In this document: piece by piece, positions 17,549 through 26,564 of the stretch | Layout of the letters: every line of letters starts with the position of its first letter | Numbering within the stretch: position 1 is the first letter of the stretch | From: Phreatobacter sp. | Lineage (GTDB): Bacteria; Pseudomonadota; Alphaproteobacteria; Rhizobiales; Phreatobacteraceae | Reading direction: 5' to 3' | Assembly: GCF_022843985.1 (NCBI RefSeq) | Contig: NZ_JALHMP010000005.1 | Coordinates: forward strand, 124,001-188,000 | Length of the DNA stretch: 64,000 nucleotides | The notes under the pieces: model-generated | What the model was told of the DNA's origin: nothing | What the model saw: the letters and a program-made list of their open reading frames with translations, nothing else | Database searches by the model: none | Made by a program: the position numbers and the translations under genes

Positions 17549-18625
17549 ATGGCCGAACTCAGCCTCAGCCGCGTCCGCAAGGTCTATCCGGGCGGTGTCG
17601 AAGCGGTGAAGGACATCGACATCGCGATCCCCGATGGCGCGCTGTGCGTGCTGGTGGGGCCGTCCGGCTGCGGCAAGTCCACGCTGCTGCGGATGATCGC
17701 CGGGCTGGAGACCATCACCGAGGGCGATTGCCGCATCGGCGCCGGCCGTGTCAACGATCTCGACCCGTCGGACCGGGACATCGCCATGGTGTTCCAGAAC
17801 TACGCGCTCTATCCGCACATGACGGTCTACGACAACATGGCCTATGGCCTGCGCAATCGCGGCACGCCGAAGGACGAGATCGAGGCGCGGGTGCAGGAAG
17901 CCGCGCGCATCCTGGAGATTTCGCCCTTTCTCGACCGCAAGCCGCGGGCCCTGTCGGGTGGCCAGCGCCAGCGCGTCGCCATGGGGCGCGCCATCGTCCG
18001 CAAGCCGCAGGTCTTCCTGTTCGACGAGCCGCTCTCCAACCTCGATGCCAAGCTGCGCATCCAGATGCGGGTCGAGATCAAGAAGCTGCAGCGGGCGCTG
18101 GGGGTCACCTCGGTTTATGTCACCCATGACCAGCTCGAGGCGATGACGCTGGCCGACATCCTCGTCGTGATGTCCAAGGGCCATGTCGAGCAGCAGGGGT
18201 CGCCCCTCGACCTCTACGAGAAGCCGGCCTCGACCTTCGTCGCCAGCTTCATCGGCGCGCCGCCGATGAACCTCATTCCCGTTGGCGCGGGTGAGAACGG
18301 TCCACAGGCGACGGGCCTCACCGGCGGACGCGGGCTCGCCGTTCCTGCAGGGGGGGCGACGCTGGGCGTCCGGCCCGAACATCTGATGGTGGTCGCCGGA
18401 CCCGTACCGGACGATGCGCTCGGCATCACCTTCCCGGTTTCGGCGGTCGAGGCGGTCGGTGCCGAGACCTTCGTCTACGGACCGATCGGCGGCAGCGGCC
18501 AGGAGATCATCGCGCGCCTGCCGGGTAAGGCGCTGCTGGCGCCGGGCACGCCGGTCTCGGTCGCCGCGACGGCCGAGCACCTCCATCTCTTCGACAGCCA
18601 GACGGGCAAGCGCCTCGGACCGTGA
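17549..18625 (+). CDS. ugpC: sn-glycerol-3-phosphate ABC transporter ATP-binding protein UgpC
   Basis: This 358-residue CUT1-family ATPase has Walker [10 protein letters not shown] (about residues 37-45), Q-loop [12 protein letters not shown], signature LSGGQRQR, Walker [13 protein letters not shown] and switch His in YVTHDQ. The C-terminal ~120 residues form the MalK-like regulatory TOBE/OB region (LGVRPEHL). It ends the four-gene ugpBAEC operon. In E. coli the UgpC regulatory region mediates phosphate feedback; this is family knowledge only. Confidence 0.95.
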   Translation: MAELSLSRVRKVYPGGVEAVKDIDIAIPDGALCVLVGPSGCGKSTLLRMIAGLETITEGDCRIGAGRVNDLDPSDRDIAMVFQNYALYPHMTVYDNMAYGLRNRGTPKDEIEARVQEAARILEISPFLDRKPRALSGGQRQRVAMGRAIVRKPQVFLFDEPLSNLDAKLRIQMRVEIKKLQRALGVTSVYVTHDQLEAMTLADILVVMSKGHVEQQGSPLDLYEKPASTFVASFIGAPPMNLIPVGAGENGPQATGLTGGRGLAVPAGGATLGVRPEHLMVVAGPVPDDALGITFPVSAVEAVGAETFVYGPIGGSGQEIIARLPGKALLAPGTPVSVAATAEHLHLFDSQTGKRLGP

Positions 18626-18711
18626 GGCCGCCGCAGCCGGTTCCTGCCAGCAAAGGCCAAGGGCATGGCCCTCGTCGGACGCGCGCCCTGCGCCGCGCCT
18701 GACGCCCCGTC

Positions 18712-18740
18712 CTTGCGAGGGCGCTCTCGCGTTGCCATAT
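18712..18740 (+). promoter_or_regulatory. Candidate RpoH (sigma-32) promoter of the hsp20 unit
   Basis: CTTGCGA at 18712-18718 and CCATAT at 18735-18740, 16 nt apart, fit the heat-shock sigma pattern CTTGAAA...CCCATnT. The position, about 80 bp upstream of a small heat-shock gene, supports it. The -35 deviates at two positions, and no transcription data are available. Confidence 0.5.
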
Positions 18741-18817
18741 GCGAGAAGCGCCGGTCAGTCCCGGCGCGCCGGGTGCCTTCGGGGCCCGGTCGATGTCGCT
18801 CACACGAGGACTTCGCC

Positions 18818-19246
18818 ATGTCGCGCGTGCCGTCCCTGTCGTCGCCGTTCCTGCTGGGTTTCGATCAGCTGGAACGGGTCCTCGACCGGGTCACCAAGGG
18901 GGCCGAGGGCTATCCGCCCTACAATATCGAGCGCATCGCCTCATCGGTCCAGGCGCCCGAACGTCTGCGCATCACGCTGGCCGTTGCCGGCTTCACGCGC
19001 CAGCAGCTGGAGGTCACCGTGGAGGAGAACCAACTTCTCATCCGCGGGCGCCAGCAGGACGACACCGAAGGGCGCGACTTTATCCACCGCGGGATCGCGG
19101 CACGTCAGTTCCAGCGGGTCTTCGTGCTCGCGGACGGGATGGAGGTCATGGGGGCCGACCTGAAGAACGGGCTCCTCTCCGTCGATCTCGCCCGCCCGGA
19201 ACCTGAACGGGTCGTGCGGCGGATCGACATCGCCGAGCAGGACTGA
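18818..19246 (+). CDS. Hsp20/alpha-crystallin family small heat-shock protein
   Basis: This 142-residue protein has an N-terminal arm with SPFLLGFDQLERVLDR and the alpha-crystallin domain from YNIERIASS through the beta-strand RLRITLAVAGF to NGLLSVDLARP, which contains the conserved G-x-L-like dimer motif. It matches the rhizobial HspA/IbpA class of ATP-independent holdase chaperones. GAGGA lies 7 nt before the ATG. A probable RpoH promoter lies upstream and a DUF1150 gene follows 54 bp on, a pairing common in Rhizobiales. Confidence 0.92.
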   Translation: MSRVPSLSSPFLLGFDQLERVLDRVTKGAEGYPPYNIERIASSVQAPERLRITLAVAGFTRQQLEVTVEENQLLIRGRQQDDTEGRDFIHRGIAARQFQRVFVLADGMEVMGADLKNGLLSVDLARPEPERVVRRIDIAEQD

Positions 19247-19300
19247 CCCCAAGGGACCAGCCCGCCGGCACCCAACCTGCCTTTGAAGGAGGTTCGACCG

Positions 19301-19549
19301 ATGAACGACCGTTTCCCCCTCACCCCGGAGAGCCTCGCCCAGCTCGGCGTCGCCAAACTGGCCTATGTGAAGCCGATGCGCTCCGATGAAATCACCCGCA
19401 TGTTCCCGCAGTCGCCGGCCCTGCCGCCCGGGCTGGACCTCTTCGCGCTGGTCTCGGCGGACGGCATGCCGATCATGGTGAGCGACCGGCGCGAGGATGC
19501 CGTCGCCAATGCCTGGGAGAACGAACTGGAGACCGTCAGCCTGCACTGA
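19301..19549 (+). CDS. DUF1150 family protein
   Basis: This 82-residue protein matches DUF1150, a small alphaproteobacterial family commonly found just downstream of an Hsp20 gene. Typical segments are LAQLGVAKLAYVKPM near the start and LDLFALVSADGMPIMVSDRREDAVANAWENEL at the end. AAGGAGGT at 19286-19293 is a near-perfect ribosome site for the ATG at 19301, ruling out the longer frame. Function unknown; the shared transcript implies a heat-shock role. Confidence 0.9.
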   Translation: MNDRFPLTPESLAQLGVAKLAYVKPMRSDEITRMFPQSPALPPGLDLFALVSADGMPIMVSDRREDAVANAWENELETVSLH

Positions 19550-19582
19550 GGCTGCTGTCCGGCGGGCGGCGCATGCCGTCCG

Positions 19583-20683
19583 TCAGCCGGCCGCGGCGGC
19601 GGCCGAACTCTCGCGGACCTGCCAGAAGCGCAGTACGCGCAGCGCCGTGTTGGTGGTGAGCTTGGCATAGCTCTCCCGTGCCTCTTCCATGCCGGCCGTG
19701 GATGTCCCCGCCGAGCCAGGGCGCGTCCGCAGGATGGCGCCGAGGGTCGGCCAGGACAGTCCGGCGGCCCTTGCGAGGATGAGGATCGGATCGGGCCGAT
19801 CACCAACGAAAAGCCGCTCGACCATCTCCAGCGGCACGCCGCACAGGACCGACAGGCTGCACACCGTCTCGTCAAACTTCCCGGCCTCGGCAAAGGCCTT
19901 CAACTCGCTCTCGCCCAGGGCGCCGCGGCTGTGCTGGACGACGATCGTGCGCTGGATCGCAGTATAGTCGCGCGCGCCGTCGGAGACGCCGATGGCGATG
20001 CGGTCGGCGACGCCGCCGAGGGCGCCCGACAGCTGGAGCTTTTCGCGGGCGCTCGTCGTGGCGACGAGGCGCTTGCGCACGTTTTCCTTGGCGGTCGAGA
20101 GGATGACGCGGAACAGATAGGGCGGGATGTCCTTGCGCAGGCCGACGCATTCGGCCAGCAGGTCGTCGCCCTTGGTGCGCTCGACCAGCGCGTCATAGCC
20201 CCTGTCGGAGAAGCGCGCGCCCTCGTTGGCGGCGACGGACATGGCGACGCGCGAGTCCCCCCGCTCCACCAGGACGTCCGTCACGGTTTCGCCGACCGAC
20301 TTCCGCCCGGCAATGGCCAGCATGTGCTCCTGGCTCTTGGTGCGGGCGATTTCGGCGAGAGTGGCATCGTCGAGCTGTGACGACAGCAGCAGGATGGGGC
20401 GTGCAACGTCGATCTCGTCGTCCTGCGCCAGGCTGCGGATGATGGTCTTCGGCGCGCTCATCACCGGAGCCAGCCGTTCGGCCAGTTCCCGGCGGACGGC
20501 CTTCTCCATGACGCTCGACAGGCGGACGATGACGTCGTCGAAGAGCTCGATCTGGGATTCGGTGAAGCGCTCGGCATCACGCAGGAACAGGTCGGTCACC
20601 CGCCGCAGCGTTTCGACGCGCCGGCCGCTGGTGCCGCGCGAGATCGCATCTTCCAGTTCCTCAATGATCGAAGCCGCCGGCAT
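19583..20683 (-). CDS. DUF2336 domain-containing protein
   Basis: This 366-residue, mainly alpha-helical soluble protein matches the alphaproteobacterial DUF2336 family. The N-terminal region has RRVETLRRVTDLFLRDAERFTESQIELFDDVI, followed by a HEAT-like helix series (ERLAPVMSAPKTIIRSLAQDDEIDVARPIL and following repeats). Members are linked to cell-cycle or signalling functions in Caulobacter relatives, but the biochemical role is unknown. It diverges from the tRNA-Ala gene. Confidence 0.82.
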   Translation of the reverse strand: MPAASIIEELEDAISRGTSGRRVETLRRVTDLFLRDAERFTESQIELFDDVIVRLSSVMEKAVRRELAERLAPVMSAPKTIIRSLAQDDEIDVARPILLLSSQLDDATLAEIARTKSQEHMLAIAGRKSVGETVTDVLVERGDSRVAMSVAANEGARFSDRGYDALVERTKGDDLLAECVGLRKDIPPYLFRVILSTAKENVRKRLVATTSAREKLQLSGALGGVADRIAIGVSDGARDYTAIQRTIVVQHSRGALGESELKAFAEAGKFDETVCSLSVLCGVPLEMVERLFVGDRPDPILILARAAGLSWPTLGAILRTRPGSAGTSTAGMEEARESYAKLTTNTALRVLRFWQVRESSAAAAAG

Positions 20684-20976
20684 TTTCGCGCAAAACCCTC
20701 ATAATGTTCGGGAATTAGGAGCACATCGATGGTATCGCGCGGTCCATTAAAAAGAGGTTGCAAGAAAGCATGAGATACGCGACTTGCGCGATGTTCGCCG
20801 GCTCGGGTGGTGCGAGGGCCGGCGATCGGGTCGTTCGGACGCATCTGAAAAACTTCGCGGGACGCGCTTGATGCCCGGAAGGAAATATGTAAAACACGCG
20901 CTCCTTGAGCGGCCTCGGCCGCCTCGAGAACCCGGCGGGTGACCCACGATCCGCTCTGTTCCCTGCGGGGACTGAT

Positions 20977-21052
<76 letters not shown>

Positions 21053-21182
21053 ACATCCTCCACTCCGCTGCGGCGCTCCACCCGGCCCTTCAGGCGTTTG
21101 CCGCGTGCAGAACAGTCGTGCTGTGGCATCGGGCTCAGCCGGGTCGATCCGTGCTAAGGGCTCGCACCATGGTTTGCGACCG

Positions 21183-22409
21183 ATGACTGCGATTCCTGAT
21201 CCGAAGACGGCTCTCGCGGCCGCAAGGCCTGCCGAGCGCATGCTCCTCGGCCAGGTGTCGCTCGCCCATCTCGTCAGCCATGTCCACATCATGACGGTGC
21301 CGGCCCTTCTGCCTCTGCTGCCGGGGCATTTCGGCTCGAGCTTCATCGAGATCGGCGTTGCCCTGACGCTGTTCAATCTTGTGTCGCTGGTCGTCCAGGC
21401 GCCGATGGGCTTCGTCAGCGACCGGCTCGGCGCGCGCCCTGTCCTGGTGGCGGGGCTGTTTGTCGGCGGGCTCAGTTTCATCGGGCTGGCCTTGTCGCCC
21501 GGTTATGCCATGCTGCTCGTCGCCATGGCGGGGGCGGGGCTCGCCAACGGCGTCTATCACCCGGCGAACTATGCGCTGCTCGCCCGCGGCATCGATGGCG
21601 CCCGGATGGGCAAGGCCTTCTCGATCCACACATTCGCCGGCTATCTCGGAACGGCGATCGCGCCGCCGCTGCTGCTCGGCACTGCCGCCCTGCTCGGGGT
21701 GTCGCAGGCCTTCGCGGTGGCTGGCCTGCTCGGTCTCGGGGTCGGACTTTTGACGCTCGTCTCCGGCGGAAACGCGCCCGTTGTCCGGCCGGAGCCGCGG
21801 GCCGAGGCGGCGGAGGCCGGTCGCCCCCGGCCGCCCCGGGTTCGCCTCATCACCGGCACGGTCATCGGCCTGATGGCCATGTACGTGCTGCTGAGCCTGT
21901 CGACCGGCGGGATCCAGTCCTTCTCCGCCTCCGCTCTCGTCATGGGTTACGGCATCGACCTCGCCGGTGCCAATGCCGCCCTGACAGTGTTCCTGTTCAT
22001 GAGCGCCGGCGGCGTGCTGGCGGGCGGGGCACTCGCCGACCGCACCCGGCGCCACGGCCTGGTCGCGGCCGCCGCCTTTCTCGGGACATCCGTCATCGCC
22101 GGCACGATGGCGCTCACCCAGCCCTCGGCGGTGGTGGCGACGCTCCTCCTCGGAGCGGCCGGCTTCCTGTCCGGCATCATCACGCCGTCGCGCGACATGC
22201 TGGTCCGCGCCGCGGCTCCCAAGGGGGCCGAGGGAATCGTCTTCGGCATCGTCTCGACCGGTTTCAACATCGGCGGCCTGATCGGACCGCTGCTCTATGC
22301 CGCCCTGCTCGACCAGGGTCAGCCGCGGGCGATCTTCGCCGTCGCGGCGGTCTTCATGCTGCTGACCGTGACCCTGACCCTGATCCAGGATCGTCGCGCC
22401 CGGCGCTAG
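21183..22409 (+). CDS. MFS transporter (fosmidomycin-resistance-like)
   Basis: This 408-residue major-facilitator exporter has 12 predicted membrane segments. The opening LGQVSLAHLVSHVHIMTVPALLPLLP and the motif-A-like loop GFVSDRLGARPVLVAG match the Fsr/YfcJ-like drug-efflux branch, whose E. coli member exports fosmidomycin. Later landmarks are ANGVYHPANYAL and GIITPSRDMLVRAAAP. The frame is open further upstream, but ATG 21183 gives the normal N-terminus. Substrate is not predictable. It starts 131 bp downstream of the tRNA. Confidence 0.82.
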   Translation: MTAIPDPKTALAAARPAERMLLGQVSLAHLVSHVHIMTVPALLPLLPGHFGSSFIEIGVALTLFNLVSLVVQAPMGFVSDRLGARPVLVAGLFVGGLSFIGLALSPGYAMLLVAMAGAGLANGVYHPANYALLARGIDGARMGKAFSIHTFAGYLGTAIAPPLLLGTAALLGVSQAFAVAGLLGLGVGLLTLVSGGNAPVVRPEPRAEAAEAGRPRPPRVRLITGTVIGLMAMYVLLSLSTGGIQSFSASALVMGYGIDLAGANAALTVFLFMSAGGVLAGGALADRTRRHGLVAAAAFLGTSVIAGTMALTQPSAVVATLLLGAAGFLSGIITPSRDMLVRAAAPKGAEGIVFGIVSTGFNIGGLIGPLLYAALLDQGQPRAIFAVAAVFMLLTVTLTLIQDRRARR

Positions 22410-22433
22410 GCGCGTGGCTCCCGCCGTCGGGCG

Positions 22434-22601
22434 TCAGCCGGCGGGCGGTTCGGATTCCTTGGTGCCGGGCTGGGGGAACATGCCCGACCCCGGCGTCTTC
22501 TCCGGGTCGATCAGGTCGGTGCGGGCATGCGGCCCCTCCGGCGGCGCCTTGGATGCACGGGCGCCGGGGCCGGGGGCGGGCTTCTTCGGATCTTCGGTCA
22601 T
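22434..22601 (-). CDS. Small proline-rich hypothetical protein (55 aa)
   Basis: The product is short, highly polar and Pro/Gly-rich, with TDLIDPEKTPGSGMFPQPG near its end, a pattern I associate with small conserved alphaproteobacterial proteins of unknown role. The start MTEDPKK at 22601 is preferred; a longer frame to 22637 adds twelve low-complexity residues. It lies between two rightward genes on the opposite strand. Confidence 0.5.
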   Translation of the reverse strand: MTEDPKKPAPGPGARASKAPPEGPHARTDLIDPEKTPGSGMFPQPGTKESEPPAG

Positions 22602-22736
22602 CGGGATCAATGCGCCGCCCGGGGGAGAAGTTCCCACCGGGGGTGCCCGACGGCCTACTCGACGCCGCTGGCCGCAGCGGTCATGCTCCTCGCCCTGGCC
22701 TGCGGCCAGTTTTCCGCGTCAAGAGGATCTGCGCCC

Positions 22737-23351
22737 GTGAAACTGTTCTTCTCTCCCGCCTCGCCCTTCGTGCGCAAGGTGATGGTCTGCGCGCTCGAGC
22801 GCGGCATTGACGGCCAGATCGACAAGCTCGGCTCGGCCGCTCATCCGATCAACCAGGACGCGGCGATCAAGGCGCATAATCCCACCGGCAAGGTGCCGAC
22901 CCTGGTGGCCGACGACGGCATGGCCATCTATGACAGCCGCGTCATCTGCGAATATCTCGATTCAGTGGGCGCCGCGCCGGGTCTGTTCCCGGCGGCAGGG
23001 CCGGAGCGCTGGACGGCGCTGGTCCTGCACTCGGCCGCGGACGAGATGCTCGACGCCGCCCTGCTCGCCCGCTACGAGACCGTGGCGCGTCCCGAGGCCC
23101 TGCGCTGGGCCGATTGGCACCAGGGCCAGATCACCAAGATCCACACCACCGTGAAGGCCTATTCCGAAGAATGGATCGGCCATCTGGAAGCCCGTCTCGA
23201 CATCGGCACCGTGGCCGCTGCCGTGTCGCTCGGCTATCTCGATTTCCGCTTCCCCGATCTAGGCTGGCGCCAGGGCAACGACCGCCTCGCCGTCTGGTAT
23301 GAAGGCTTCGCCCAGCGGCCCTCCATGAAGGCGACGCTGCCGGTGGGTTGA
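22737..23351 (+). CDS. Glutathione S-transferase family protein
   Basis: This 204-residue protein has the thioredoxin-like N-terminal domain: KLFFSPASPFVRKVMVCALE with a Ser at the usual catalytic position, the cis-Pro motif GKVPTLV, and DSRVICEYLD, which binds the gamma-glutamyl part of glutathione. An all-helical C-terminal domain follows, with the N-capping region around AAVSLGYLDFRFPD. The start is GTG with AGAGGA upstream. It probably conjugates or isomerises electrophiles in the cytosol. It converges on the P-type ATPase gene. Confidence 0.9.
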   Translation: MKLFFSPASPFVRKVMVCALERGIDGQIDKLGSAAHPINQDAAIKAHNPTGKVPTLVADDGMAIYDSRVICEYLDSVGAAPGLFPAAGPERWTALVLHSAADEMLDAALLARYETVARPEALRWADWHQGQITKIHTTVKAYSEEWIGHLEARLDIGTVAAAVSLGYLDFRFPDLGWRQGNDRLAVWYEGFAQRPSMKATLPVG

Positions 23352-23364
23352 GCCCGTCCCGCGG

Positions 23365-25218
23365 TCAGGTCGGGCCGGACCGCGCGTCGCGGCCTGGCCC
23401 GAGAGCCCGCAGGGCATTCAGGATCACCGCCACGTCGATGACCTCCTGCAGCACGGCACCCTGGACCGGCGTGATCAGGCCGAAGGCGGCCACGATCATT
23501 CCGGCGACCGAGAGGCCGATGCCGGCTCCGACGCTCTGAAGGGCGATGCTGCGCGACCGGGCGGCGATGGCAATGGCCTCGGCGACGCGGTCCAGCTGGT
23601 CCACCAGCAGCACCACATCCGCCGTCTCCGAGGCGGCGGACGATCCCGTGGCGCCCATGGCGACGCCGATCTCCGCAGCGGCGAGGGCCGGGGCATCGTT
23701 GACGCCGTCGCCGACCATCATGACCGGCCCATAGGCCCGTTCGGCGATGACGATGGCCACCTTGTCGCCGGGTACGAGGTCGGCGTGGACAGCATCGACC
23801 GGCAGGTCGCCCACCACGGCGTCGGCGACGGCGCGGCGGTCGCCGGTGGCGAGCACGATGCGGCCGATGCCGCGCGCACGCAGGCGGCGCAGCAGGTCGG
23901 CGGCGCCGACCCGCAACTCGTCCACCATCAGGAGGCCGCCGACGAGCCGTCCGTCGACGGCGACGGCGACAACCACGCCGTTATCCCTCTTCAAGCCGCG
24001 CAGCGCGTCGGCGTCCTCCCCCCCCGTCATGCTCGTGACGAAGCCGATACCGCCGACGCTGACATGGTGCCCGTCGATGCGTGCGGTAACGCCCTCGCCG
24101 GGGGTCTCGCGCGCCTCGGCCGGCACGGAGAGCGTCAGACCGCGCGCCTCGGCTTCCGCCACCAGCGTGCGGGCGACGACATGTTTCGACACCTGGTCGG
24201 CCGAGGCTGCGAGGCGCAGGACCTCGCGCGGCGACAGGCCGCCGAAGACGACCTCGGAGGTGATGCGCGCCTCACCACGGGTCAGGGTGCCGGTCTTGTC
24301 GAGGACGATGACGCGTATGCGCGCGAGGGCCTCAAGCGCCTTGCCGCCCTTGATAAGAATGCCCCGCGCCGCCGCCCGCGACAGCCCCGAGACGATGGCG
24401 ACGGGAACCGCCAGGATGAGCGGGCATGGGGTGGCCACGACCAGAACGGCCACGGCCCGCACGGGATCGCCCGAGAAGAACCAGGCGGCCCCGGCAATGG
24501 CGAGCGACAGGCCGAGGAAGACGAGGGCATAGCGATCGGCGAGCCGGGCCATCGGCGCCTTCGAGCGCTGGGCGCTCTCCACCATGCGGATAATGCCGGC
24601 GAAGGTGCTGTCCCGTGCAATGCGCCCCGCCCGCATGTCGAAGGGGCCACCGACATTGAGCGTGCCGGAAATGACCGGCTGGCCGTCGCGGCGCTGGACG
24701 GGGACGGCCTCGCCGGTGATCGCGGCCTCGTCGAGGACGGCGATGGTGCCCAATACCGTGCCGTCGACCGGAACCACGTCGCCCTGGCGTACGAGCAGAC
24801 GGTCACCGACGGCCACCGCATCGAGGGCGATCTCGGTGAGGCCGGCATCGCCGTAGCGCATGGCGGTGCGCGGCGCGCGGCCGAGGAGCGCCGCCATCTC
24901 GCGCCGGGCGCGGCGCTCGGCGAAGGCTTCGAGGTTCTGGCCGCCGGCATACATGAGCGCGACGACCACGGCGGCCAGGGTCTCGCCGACGGCGAGGGCC
25001 GCGGACATGGACAGAAAGGCGACGATGTCGAGACCGACCTCGCCGCGCCTCAGGCTGGTGACGATTTCGAGGGTGAGGGCGATGAGGACGATCAGCGTCG
25101 CGACGGTCCAGAGGGGATCGGCGAGCGTCGGGTGGTCGAACCAGCGCGCGGCGAGGCCGAAGACCAGTCCCGCCGCGGGAACGGCGACCAGATAGGCCCT
25201 GAGGTCGGTCAGGCGCAT
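23365..25218 (-). CDS. Heavy-metal translocating P1B-type ATPase
   Basis: This 617-residue P1B ATPase lacks any N-terminal metal-binding domain. Landmarks in order are the A-domain TGEAVPV, the transmembrane metal-site motif TPCPL in VATPCPLILAVPVAIVSG, the phosphorylation site DKTGTLT, and the hinge GDGVNDAPAL. TPCP differs from CPC/CPH (copper), CPC (zinc/cadmium ZntA) and SPC (cobalt) motifs, so the metal cannot be assigned. The ATG at 25218 places about 20 residues before the first membrane helix. It converges on the GST gene; a large hairpin lies just upstream. Confidence 0.9.
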   Translation of the reverse strand: MRLTDLRAYLVAVPAAGLVFGLAARWFDHPTLADPLWTVATLIVLIALTLEIVTSLRRGEVGLDIVAFLSMSAALAVGETLAAVVVALMYAGGQNLEAFAERRARREMAALLGRAPRTAMRYGDAGLTEIALDAVAVGDRLLVRQGDVVPVDGTVLGTIAVLDEAAITGEAVPVQRRDGQPVISGTLNVGGPFDMRAGRIARDSTFAGIIRMVESAQRSKAPMARLADRYALVFLGLSLAIAGAAWFFSGDPVRAVAVLVVATPCPLILAVPVAIVSGLSRAAARGILIKGGKALEALARIRVIVLDKTGTLTRGEARITSEVVFGGLSPREVLRLAASADQVSKHVVARTLVAEAEARGLTLSVPAEARETPGEGVTARIDGHHVSVGGIGFVTSMTGGEDADALRGLKRDNGVVVAVAVDGRLVGGLLMVDELRVGAADLLRRLRARGIGRIVLATGDRRAVADAVVGDLPVDAVHADLVPGDKVAIVIAERAYGPVMMVGDGVNDAPALAAAEIGVAMGATGSSAASETADVVLLVDQLDRVAEAIAIAARSRSIALQSVGAGIGLSVAGMIVAAFGLITPVQGAVLQEVIDVAVILNALRALGPGRDARSGPT

Positions 25219-25259
25219 CGCGCGGTGCGCCGTCGTCGGTGGGCCGCTGCCATGATCGA

Positions 25260-25311
25260 TTCCACTTCGTGCTGCCGGTCCCTGCTAACAGACCAGCGGC
25301 ACAAAGTGGAA
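25260..25311. repeat. 52-nt imperfect hairpin, Rhizobiales-type intergenic repeat
   Basis: TTCCACTT (25260-25267) pairs with AAGTGGAA (25304-25311). The stem continues as GTGCTGCCGGTC (25269-25280) against GACCAGCGGCAC (25291-25302), with one wobble and isolated mismatches, around a 10-nt loop. Read leftward it is preceded by TTTTGTTTTGAATCATTCC, which resembles the common repeats ending in GTTTTGA...TTCCACTT in Rhizobiales genomes. It could also terminate the thiolase operon. Confidence 0.55.
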
Positions 25312-25352
25312 TGATTCAAAACAAAAGGCGCCGAGGCGCTGGCGCGGGGGTG

Positions 25353-26513
25353 TCAGAGCGCTTCGACGATGGTGACGTTGGCAAGACCGCCGCCCTCGCA
25401 CATGGTCTGCAGGCCGTAGCGCTGGCCACGCGCCTTCAGCGCATGGATCAGGGTTGCCATCAGCTTGGTGCCGGAGGCGCCGAGCGGATGGCCGAGGGCG
25501 ATGGCGCCGCCGTTGACGTTGAGCCGTGCCGGGTCGGCACCGGTATGTCGCAGCCAGGCGAGCGGCACCGACGCGAAGGCCTCGTTCACCTCGTAGAGGT
25601 CGATGTCCTCGATGCGCATGCCGGCGCGCTTGAGGGCGCGGTCGGTGGCGGGCAAGGGCTCCTCGAGCATGATGACCGGGTCGCCACCGGTGACGGTCAG
25701 GGTGTGGATGCGGGCGATGGGCGTCAGGCCATGGGCCTTTATCGCGCGCGCGTTGGCGATGAGGACGCCGGAGGCGCCGTCGCAGATCTGGCTGGCATTG
25801 GCGGCGGTGATGACGCCGCCCTCGACCAGGGTCTTCACCTGGCCGATGCCTTCCAGCGTGGCGTCGAAGCGGATGCCCTCGTCGCGCAGGTGGGCCTCCC
25901 CGTCGACGTCCACCGCGACGATCTCGCGGGCGAAGGCGCCAGCTTCGGTCGCGGCGGCGGCGCGGCGATGGCTCTCCAGCGCGAAGCGGTCGAGTTCGTC
26001 GCGGGTGAAACCGTATTTCGTCGCGATCATCTCGGCGCCGGTGAACTGGCTGAAGCCCTCGACGCCGAAACGCCGCTGGATGCGCTGCGAGAAGGGACCC
26101 TCGCCGATGCCGGCCTTGGCGTAGAGGCCGGTGACCGAGCCCATGGGCACGCGGGTCATGCTCTCGACGCCGGCGGCGATGACGAGGTCCTGGGTGCCGG
26201 ACATGACCGCCTGGGCGGCGAACTGCATGGCCTGCTGGGAGGATCCGCACTGGCGGTCGATGGTCACCGCCGGCACGCTCTGCGGCAGTTTCGACGCCAG
26301 CACCATGTTACGGCCGATATGGAAGGACTGCTCGCCGCCCTGGGTGACGCAGCCGACGACGACGTCCTCGATGGCCGCGGGATCGATGCCGGTGCGCTCG
26401 ACGAGGGCGTTGAGCACCTCGCCGCCGAGATCGGCCGGGTGCCAGCCGGCAAGCTTGCCGCCGCGACGGCCGCCGGCGGTCCTGACGGCTTCAACGATAT
26501 AGGCTTCGGCCAT
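25353..26513 (-). CDS. Acetyl-CoA C-acetyltransferase (thiolase family)
   Basis: This 386-residue thiolase has the nucleophilic Cys in [10 protein letters not shown], the [11 protein letters not shown] histidine motif, and the second catalytic Cys in [13 protein letters not shown] at the C-terminus. These are complete, so it should be active. It cleaves 3-ketoacyl-CoA or condenses acetyl-CoA. It closes a three-gene unit (SDR, acyl-CoA dehydrogenase, thiolase), and context favours degradation of a side chain or medium-chain acid. The gap to the dehydrogenase is 51 bp. Confidence 0.92.
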   Translation of the reverse strand: MAEAYIVEAVRTAGGRRGGKLAGWHPADLGGEVLNALVERTGIDPAAIEDVVVGCVTQGGEQSFHIGRNMVLASKLPQSVPAVTIDRQCGSSQQAMQFAAQAVMSGTQDLVIAAGVESMTRVPMGSVTGLYAKAGIGEGPFSQRIQRRFGVEGFSQFTGAEMIATKYGFTRDELDRFALESHRRAAAATEAGAFAREIVAVDVDGEAHLRDEGIRFDATLEGIGQVKTLVEGGVITAANASQICDGASGVLIANARAIKAHGLTPIARIHTLTVTGGDPVIMLEEPLPATDRALKRAGMRIEDIDLYEVNEAFASVPLAWLRHTGADPARLNVNGGAIALGHPLGASGTKLMATLIHALKARGQRYGLQTMCEGGGLANVTIVEAL

Positions 26514-26564
26514 TGTCGATCCTCCCTCGGGGCAACCGCCGGTGCGGCGCCGGGTCTTGCCGCG

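Noticed and set aside
16658..18586. Leftward open frame opposite ugpE and ugpC
   Set aside because: Shadow of two clear transporter genes; composition is Arg/Asp/His repetitive.
20860..20976. Promoter of tRNA-Ala around TTGATG and TATGTA
   Set aside because: Spacing of the two boxes is not 16-18 bp; several weak alternatives exist, so none was listed.
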